From Fasciola hepatica (Eukaryota; Platyhelminthes; Trematoda; Plagiorchiida; Fasciolidae), in contig CANUEZ040000024.1 of assembly GCA_948099385.1 (NCBI GenBank), positions 27,191,001-27,255,000 on the forward strand: a DNA stretch of 64,000 bases. Direction: 5' to 3'. The translations under genes and the position numbers were made by a program. Of this stretch, positions 56,795 to 64,000 are shown one piece after another. The notes beneath the pieces are model-generated. The model ran no database searches, was not told the origin of the DNA, and saw nothing but the letters and a program-made list of their open reading frames with translations. Each line of letters starts with the position of its first letter. Position 1 is the first letter of the stretch.

Positions 56795-57015
56795 GCATAT
56801 TTTATGATACATCATCCGATGATATGGCCTTCCTGGCATGTCTTGAATAATGTAAAGCAACCTTCACACTCAACAGTTCGTTGTGTCTGCCACACGGTGC
56901 CTATGAACTCTCCGGAAACTAGTAGTTCACTTGGTACTACTACTTTATTCAATCATTTATTAGATCTAACTCCTCTGTTACCGATCAGAAATACTGAGAA
57001 TGATCCAAACCGTGT
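56795..57015 (+). other. candidate exon, identity unknown
   Basis: Preceded by ctttcattgttctcggtag and followed by GT|gtgagt, with an open frame between them (AYFMIHHPMIWPSWHVLNNV at the start, LLDLTPLLPIRNTENDPNRV at the end). The sequence is not low-complexity, has CVCHTVP in the middle, and could belong to a gene extending beyond the window. No family recognised; chance is possible. Confidence 0.3.
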
Positions 57016-58495
57016 GTGAGTTAAGAGTGCAAGATCCAGTTCAGTGAAAATACCCAGTAATTCATGCCATGTCTGCAGGTGACACATCCCTCAGTGACTA
57101 TCCGTGAGAACAAGCAGGGCCTTTCCGGCGGAGTTCATTGAACTCATCAACTGGAAGGTAGGCGATACCAAACTGCATGACAAGGTACGGCGGTCAGTAA
57201 TAATTAAATTCATGAGGTTTCTTCCTTTACCTGAAATTACATTTGTACCCTCTGTTTTTTATGTCTTTACTTCTTTTTGATATATCATCCTTGATAAGAA
57301 TATTCCAGGTGTTTATCTTTCATATTAAACAATCAAAACTAGAACACTCATATAAGTTTATAGTGACCAAGCCAAAAAGACTTTTCTTCAGATCACTATT
57401 GCAATGGGAATAACGGTGACGCTTTTTTGTTTTCCCAGATCGTTTTTTCGGGCAAGCGCATTGCAGTGAGCTTTCAAAGCAGCAAAAGACTTTTAGTTCT
57501 TCTGGATCATAGCCCAGTAAAAGCTAATAACGTGCTGACCAATTCTATGAAGATTTGCAAACACTTCAAAATTTCTCAAATAAAAAGAAATACATATCGA
57601 GGCGGTTAAACCACAGGGAATTGGTTTTAGGGAACTATAGCCTAATACGAAGGAGATAGTTGTTGGGTTCTGAAGAGAAAAAGGACAACTATCAATAAGC
57701 CCAACCCACCAGACAGTGTTTTTACACATATCCGCCATGTATGATCCCCAGTATCAGCCTTATTTGGGCCATAAATGGTGAGAATCAGGAATGGGTTAGA
57801 AAGAAAAAAACAAAACCAAATAGATTCTGATATTATTAATATCTGTACTGGGAGCTCGAGGTTACTGATTATTTTCGTGACCTCTGACAAGGCTTCATGC
57901 ACGTTACTTCATTTTTTCTCTGTGCTGTCTCGCTGTACCACTGAAACAAAAAGCGGAAATTTGGTAACCACATATCTGCAGGAGGAGCTCTCTTAATCTA
58001 TGACTAATGACCAGTCAAATTAAGCGGAAAGAGAAATAGAACCTTTCTAATTATGATAGGGGATAATGACTGAATAATTTACGGCACTTCGCGATGCGAA
58101 TCAAAACCACGGATTGGTCTAAAGGCTCAATGATCGGTGGATAGCTTCAGGAATCCTGCCAAGCTTCTCCTCAGACTTTCTGATTACGACGACCATTGCT
58201 TTTTCACTAAATCCACATGTTGGTTGGCCAAGTAAAGAAATTCAAATTCAGCGCAGCTTTGAAGCAATAGCCGATTGAACCCGGTATAATTCAAAAAGTC
58301 TAGGTTATTCAAATACCAGTTCGCGGGGATAGCACAATAAAAAAGGAAAATCAGTTCTTCGTTCTTCAGTTGCAGCTAGAACAACATTTCTGCACCAGTC
58401 AATGTGAACACTTCTGTGTGATTACAACTATCAGTCTAGTTCAGCAACAGATTATGAATTATCCACAAATAAATACACAGTGTCTTCCGAATGAC

Positions 58496-58498
<3 letters not shown>

Positions 58499-58555
<57 letters not shown>

Positions 58556-58575
58556 TCATCATCATCATCATCATT
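58499..58575. repeat. (AT)n then (ATC)n compound microsatellite
   Basis: About 54 nt of AT followed by about eight ATC/TCA units. Frames across it read Tyr-Ile or His runs and are artefacts. Confidence 0.96.
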
Positions 58576-59694
58576 ATTTTGGTCATATATTTCATAGCAT
58601 ACACACCACGGTAGTCGCGCCCATTCTTCTCTCAACGCGATTAATAGAGTCCCATCCCAATTCCTTACTCATCAGTCGTAAAAAATATTCTGTCAGCAGG
58701 GTCTTATGGTTATGGTAATTGTTTCTCATGCCACAGCAAGGCATTTGAAAAACAGATTAAAATACTTACGGAAACAAAAATTGTTAGCGAAATTGTGCAA
58801 CAAGACTTGAAAAAAGATCGAATATCTCGACAAAATTACCGAAAGTGTTGCCTAATAACTAAACGTGAGACACTGAAGGTAAAGGTTGAGTTAAATGACT
58901 TCACATTTAAAAGTTGAAAACATTGGTTTCAGCCACGCAATCTTTTACACTTTTTACTGCCACTTACCTACGTCTTGGGTGAATCTGTATCAGACGGTTC
59001 AACCTTGTTAAGCTGGATTCGACTGGCTAACACTGAACGTGATTAATTCAGTGTCAGCTAGCAAAACCAACTTGAACAGAGTTTCGGACAAAGCTCTTTA
59101 TGTATACGCTGAATAGCAGTTTATATATGTGTTTATTTCTATGTGTGCCTAAATATGTACGGAAGCTCGAGCGATTATGATGACGGGCTCATCATAATTA
59201 GTACGTTTCAGCCAGTGCGATTCACCTGAAGTAGAAGGTGAAAATAAGCCTTAAATTATCACATTGTACAAAAATTAAGGGCAATAAACACGTTTTCAGT
59301 CCAGTCCTCCAGTGCACGCAACCATCGTGTGTCTTGCGATATAAGGACCACAACACAGCACAACTTTCGGTCAGCAGTGTGTTAAGCCTCATTAATATTG
59401 AGTGTGATAGACGGAATCTAAGCAACCTTGTTTCACCAGTGGGAAGTAGGCCATTCGAAATATGGTTATCACAAATAGAATGCTCATGACTTTGATTTCG
59501 TTCGAACAGAATGAACTGACAATCTGTAGGATTGTGAAATTCTGATTGTCGTAACTTGCTTATGACTCACCAGACCACACGGTCAGAGTGAGGCCTAAAA
59601 TGACAATCTAGTAGTATTTCAGGACGCTGTTTCAAAAGGGGAAATAAATCCCACGGTTGTTACTTACAGTGTTTCACTTCGCTTATTTAGGAAA

Positions 59695-60005
59695 TGTATA
59701 TAATATGATTCATCATGCCGCTTGAACGCCCAACTCACCATCGAAAACCATGGAAGCACTGTACAGCTGTTTCATCCTTGTTGGGAATCATCAGCAGTGC
59801 ACATCCACCGAGCCCCCACGGGGACTCGAACCCGGGGTGAACGATTGTGAATCGAACACCTTAACCACAAGGCTATCCGGGCTGGCTCTCAACGGTTTGT
59901 TGAACATCTACACTACATGATATAGCACCCTTCCGTCACTGGCTTCGAACGGTAACAACCCGCCTCCCACACAGCGATCGACTCCTATGATGGATGACTT
60001 CTCTG
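59695..60005 (-). mobile_element. tRNA-headed short repeat (SINE/retrozyme-like) with hammerhead
   Basis: On the minus strand, unique leader sequence is followed by a tRNA-like head: A-box-like TAGCCTTGTGGTTAAGGTG (59876-59858) and B box GGGTTCGAGTCC (59833-59822). Then comes GGGGGCTCGGTGGATGT and a hammerhead motif (59800-59756), and a tail ending in TGATGAATCATATTATATAC (about 59720-59697). Pol III transcription is likely from the boxes. A second partial copy of the tail lies at 60096-60137 in the same orientation. Strong relative of the decayed pair at 54.8-55.5 kb. Confidence 0.75.
59756..59800 (-). ncRNA. minimal type I hammerhead ribozyme motif, near-perfect
   Basis: Minus strand, 45 nt: stem I GCACTG pairs fully with CAGTGC; core CTGATGA; stem II TTCC / CAACAA / GGAT (TCC with GGA pair, outer T-T mismatch; the Schistosoma ribozyme has GTCC/GGAC here); core GAAA; stem III inside the palindromic octamer ACAGCTGT; cleavage triplet GTA. 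All invariant core bases are present and the cleavage-site base (A) is permitted. Short stem III is typical of Penelope/retrozyme hammerheads. Activity not shown. Confidence 0.82.
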
Positions 60006-60095
60006 TAGGGGCCTAAGTACAACGAAGGCATTCCGTTATGAACAACCTACAGAGCTTGGTTAATATTTGCAATTGAGTAGTAGGAGATTCGATTT

Positions 60096-60137
60096 GTATA
60101 TAATATGATTCATCATGCAGCTTGAACGCTCAACTCA
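60096..60137 (-). repeat. partial second copy of the 59.7 kb repeat tail
   Basis: TATAATATGATTCATCATGC and the following CTTGAACGCTCAACTCA repeat the sequence at 59699-59736 in the same orientation. The remaining part is absent, so it is a truncated insertion or part of a local tandem duplication. Confidence 0.7.
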
Positions 60138-60139
60138 GG

Positions 60140-63100
60140 AAATGATTGTAAACTACTCAGAAACAAGTCTTGTCATAAATGTTTTCATCCAGCTGTGCCT
60201 CACGTTCCGATTGTAAGATCGGTAAATCACCTCTTCAAGGTGTTATTTTTCTTACATGAAGCATGAAATTTTTGTTTTATGGCTTAGTCTACAAGCAAAC
60301 ATGCGGAAGAAGAATGGATGAACCAACGGATCCTACATTGACGATCTAAATGGGTTTCGCGAAACATAGAAGAGAACCAGCCATTGTTTGGGTCATGTTT
60401 TACGTCACCGACTTAGTGTCTATTACGAAAACGTTCCCATGTTTATTGGTTGTCAAACAGACGAAGAAAACCTCGAATCTGTGGATATGGAACAGAACGA
60501 AAATCTACCTTCCCGTTTGCCATTTTGATGAGAAATTCAGGTGGTAGTGCCCAGTTTAAAAAGCTTGTTACAAATATTTCCAACATTTCAACTGTTTCCA
60601 GATATCTATTTCACTATTCTGGTCACCAAATAAGAACTAACCGAATAACTCGAAAACTTCAGGGTAACGCTGCTTAGACCATGCACAGTCTCAGCTTAAT
60701 GAAAAAGTTTTCGAACCGACTAGGGTCTCGATCGCAGAGGGGCGTTTTCGTTTTGTTGCCTTTCAAGGTGATAGAATCTCCGCCATCACGAACTAACACT
60801 GATGGTCTACCATCAAACAAATGTTTACTGCAGTGAAGTAGGTCTTCCTCAAAAAATCACACGCATCCTGATGAGTGCATGAAGAAAAACAGTGCTACTT
60901 TTAACTCAGTCATGTATCATCAGTGACTCCACTTGTCTGTAATCCTTCAAGCGGCAGAGGGGGTAATCATTCCATCTGGGCTCGACAAGTATTACCCAGC
61001 GAGCGCTTTGTCAGACATCACATTTTCGGGTGAACATACTGAATTCCATAGACCTGGATATGTCCGATACTTTTTCCAGCTTACCACGGTAAACTGTGGT
61101 GAGGGCGTCTGGTGGTTTAACTGTGACCCGTCACGTTTTTGCATGTGACATTTTCTGGGTGGTGGAAGGGGACCATTACGCACAAAAATCCTGTGGAATA
61201 GTTCAGGTGAGCCTGTAGTTCACTGGATTTCACGATGAGAATAGAATTTAAAAAAACAAACTAGCAATCCTCGATGAGTTGATGATCAGAAAGGAAAATG
61301 GTTCAGTATGACGATAGATCCCTAGAGAAAGACATGGGATGACAAGAATGCCACCTTTTATTACTTGGTGACATTAAGCTATACGAGAAACCTAGCTCGG
61401 TGTTCAACTTTCAGGGTTCACAGTTTGCTCACCAGATAATGTGGAAGATAAATCTACACTCGTAGAAGAAGTTCTGGGAAAGAGAGTTGATTTACCAGCA
61501 AATGTGCTTGCACAGTAGTTTGTTCCCGTCTCAAAAAGGAACTATGAGTGAGCTGGGATATGCATACAGAATAACTTACTAGATCACTGACAGCAGTTAC
61601 GAACCCAATATTCCCGCTTCAAAGCTTAGGTAGGTATTCTCCACCTCTGCCATAGCTCGAGTGCAAGTAAAGGGCAGACTGCCAGAGCTGACGTTCTTCA
61701 TGATTATTTATCTGTTCAAGCGTTCATGTGGCACACGGCTAACAGTTTGTCTTAACATATTAGGTGCACTGCCAGAAGTGGCTAAACCACTGGAAGACGG
61801 ACACAACATACGGTTTCAACCTAGGTTACTTAATGGACAAAGACCCGAATGGCTCATCCAGTGTGAAGCACCGGTTCTTACTAAGCCGACTCCAGGCCTT
61901 GGCCGCGGCTGAGGTGACTGTTATTCGCCGACAGAGTCCTTATCTGCTTACACAAACGCAACTAATCCAAGCAGTTCAACTGCCTTGGCCAAAGCTGGAT
62001 TCCGAAAAAAAATGAATTAGACTCTGATAACCCGTTATCGGTGGCCAAATCGGATTACGGCTAAAATGTCATCACCAAATGAACTACAGAATCCAATCAT
62101 TACTTCATATGACAGTAACAAAGGTTAACGGCTGAGCAACTGCACTATTATTACATATACGATCGAGACAAAGAATCATTAAGAATAACTGGTAAGAAAA
62201 CGGCTTACTTTCCAGTATTGCCGTTCCTAATGTGAACACGAGAGTATTCAAGTCATAGTATAAGGTGTTATTTCAATACGAAATAACACAAAGTCTATCA
62301 GATAACTCTACGTTGAATCTGCAAGCGCTGACTACGTTCATTTTGCTTTAAATAACTCCAGAAAGCTACCAAATTACTTTTATGTACGGCAAAATCTGGA
62401 ATGACGAATTATAGTGAAGGTAAAGTTTTACCAGTAGCCTGCTCGCAAAAGGAATATTGCTGTGGACACAGCCGCTGAATTAGCAAGTAGTCTGTTGCAT
62501 TCAGTGAATTATCTCGTAATTTTTCAACGAGATACCGTATAAAATGTTAATCAACATAGGAAAACAATATGAGTTAGGTATAGAATATTCAACCTCAAAT
62601 AAACGATTTAAGGGAAACTTGTTTCCATTGGACCTATCCCTTGGATGCAGAAGTCCATAGCTTGCATCGTTACACTCTTGAAACAAGGAATAAGTAACTA
62701 TAAGCTTCAGAAAAGACAGTTTGGGAAGAGCCCGTGATCTTCAGTTCTACATGACGTCTACATTTTTCACTTGTAAAAGTACACCGATGCATCCACACAT
62801 TTTGTGCTACTTCGTCGACAGTCACCACTGTTTTTCGTCTGCTAACTGGGATCCAACCACTTGCTTTACCACCCGAATTATTACTGATCAATCATTTGTC
62901 ACATTCATCTCATTTATTAGTACGTCACTCCACGTTATTTCGACTTCTGAGTTAGGTTCCGAGAGCTAAGCGACGTGAAATCTGCCTTCCGGATTTCCTT
63001 GTTTCGCGTACTGATTACTCGAGTTACGGATAACATTCCCCCCCAAAAAAGAAAGTGACCTAGAATACGAACTAGGAGATCCAATCTTTAGATCTGACCC

Positions 63101-63320
63101 ACTGTTCGAATCGAGAACACGTATCTCATTCGAAACCATCGACATCCACCAACAGAAAGAAAATTGTGAAGGGTGTCCGCGAAAACTCAGCCACTTCATG
63201 AGTAGACGCGTCAGTAAGTCAGTGTCAGCATACCACTGACTTGTTGAGGTTGTTCTATAGTTGGTATTAACCCGGGTCTTCTTGTTCGCTTGCAATCTCC
63301 AAATTCTTCGACTGAAAGGT
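60140..63320. other. no gene supported
   Basis: About 3.2 kb with frames of 109 codons or fewer; none resembles a family I know. A 73-codon minus frame (62891-62670, Cys/Lys rich) and a 71-codon plus frame (60933-61148) were considered and left unassigned. Confidence 0.4.
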
Positions 63321-63539
63321 CAATGGGTAGTGGCTGGACAAAGTCCAGTCTCCCGGTCCTCCAGGATGAGGGTCGATTTAAACTGGCAACTCAGTCGGTA
63401 AAATTAGTGGAAGAATAATTGGTCCAAGCAGATGGGCTTCCACTCAGCCACCCCACTGCCTTGCGGACAGGTTCTCGTTAGAACTGAAGGCTTTTGTTGA
63501 GAACCCTAATCGTCCTCCTGCTTTGCGGCTGGACACCCT

Positions 63540-64000
63540 AGCAATACCGGTTCAGCATCTTCCATAAACTGCACGAATAGAAAGAATTCCATACTGCATC
63601 GATCGTCGCACAGGATAACCAGGACCGCGCTGCTCATTGCATCGAGCAGGGTGGATGATAATGAGAAAACCACTGCTCAGAGTTCAGTCTCTTTTATTCA
63701 ACCTTTGTCTTCTGTCCCCAACCACATCTATTTGCCCCCTCTATTCACCCATAATGCCCCCACTGATAACACGGTCGATACTCGCAACGGTTCATTGTCA
63801 AGTAGTGTCGTAAATGATCCGCAATCGCATAGGTCACATTTTCTCAAGCCTCGTCGCCCTCTGAATCTCGGATCCTTTGAAGTGCGTACACTCATGCAGA
63901 CCGGTCAGCAGGCGTGCCTAGCGCTCACAACAGGCTCTCTGAAGAATGATGTCTGTTGCGTAAGTGAAACGCGTATCAAAGATTCGAGCAGTCTGATTCA
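63540..64000 (+). mobile_element. 5' part of an RTE-like retrotransposon, cut by window edge
   Basis: A single frame stays open from about 63540 to the end of the window. The first 100 residues are Ser/Pro-rich leader. From 63840, FLKPRRPLNLGSFEVRTLMQ and TGQQACLALTTGSLKNDVCC lead into VSETRIKDSSSLI, the N-terminus of the RTE endonuclease, with the catalytic S-E-T-R Glu intact. No frameshift is seen, in contrast to the other RTE pieces, so this copy may be young. The remainder lies outside the window. Confidence 0.82.

Larger units (their letters stand above)
55500..59690. other. gene-poor, AT-rich stretch
   Basis: No recognised gene in about 4.2 kb, apart from one candidate exon at 56.8 kb and the microsatellite at 58.5 kb, listed separately. 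A 60-codon + frame after a cttttttgttttcccag acceptor-like site (57440 onward) has no recognisable family. Confidence 0.4.

Noticed and set aside
59820..59880. A genuine tRNA gene (minus)
   Set aside because: Box motifs only; embedded in a repeat that recurs at 55 kb and lacks a full cloverleaf.

Overview
The window looks like nuclear DNA of a parasitic flatworm, most likely a digenean fluke. The evidence is one spliced protein gene with 33-37 nt introns near its 5' end, a dense layering of CR1-like and RTE-like non-LTR retrotransposons of the kind known from schistosomes and liver flukes, (AT)n microsatellites, and short tRNA-headed repeats carrying hammerhead-ribozyme cores like those described in Schistosoma Sm-alpha repeats and Penelope-like/retrozyme elements. 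The species cannot be fixed from the sequence. No operons, real tRNA or rRNA genes, or CRISPR arrays are visible.

Layout. 1-1.8 kb: nothing recognised. 1.8-4.4 kb: decayed CR1-like remnant (+). 4.4-6.9 kb: no supported gene. 6.9-8.96 kb: decayed CR1 copy (-). 9.14-13.3 kb: near-complete CR1-like element (-), with ORF1, endonuclease and reverse transcriptase, broken by one in-frame stop. 13,594-30,573: the one recognised host gene (+), a homologue of RNA polymerase II elongation factor ELL. Its introns hold a hammerhead-bearing inverted repeat (16.86-17.38 kb), a reverse-transcriptase remnant (18.0-19.3 kb, -), a nested RTE element (20.4-24.5 kb, +), a 117-nt-arm palindrome with hammerhead-like cores (24.79-25.05 kb) and RTE scraps at 26.2 and 29.4 kb. 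30.6-33.7 kb: unknown plus decayed RTE. 33.7-36.8 kb: two RTE fragments (+). 37.6-38.8 kb: Helitron helicase remnant (-). 39.2-39.4 kb: pogo/Tigger-like transposase fragment (-). 41.6-42.7 kb: LTR-retrotransposon RNase H/integrase (+). 43.5-44.3 kb: non-LTR RT (-). 45.4-46.7 kb: interrupted RTE 3' end (+). 48.3, 51.6 and 53.6 kb: further non-LTR and LTR-element scraps (-). 54.8-55.5 and 59.7-60.1 kb: tRNA-headed repeats, the latter with an almost perfect minimal hammerhead. 63.4-64.0 kb: 5' part of an RTE element with an open frame, cut by the window edge.

The two strongest signals are these. First, the ELL gene has an elongation-factor N-domain, an inserted phase 0-0 exon encoding a helix-turn-helix-like segment, and a C-terminal occludin/ELL domain. 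Second, there is a family of short tRNA-like repeats with minimal hammerhead ribozymes, three times seen as head-to-head inverted pairs; two sequence types share the same unusual design of a palindromic octamer serving as stem III.
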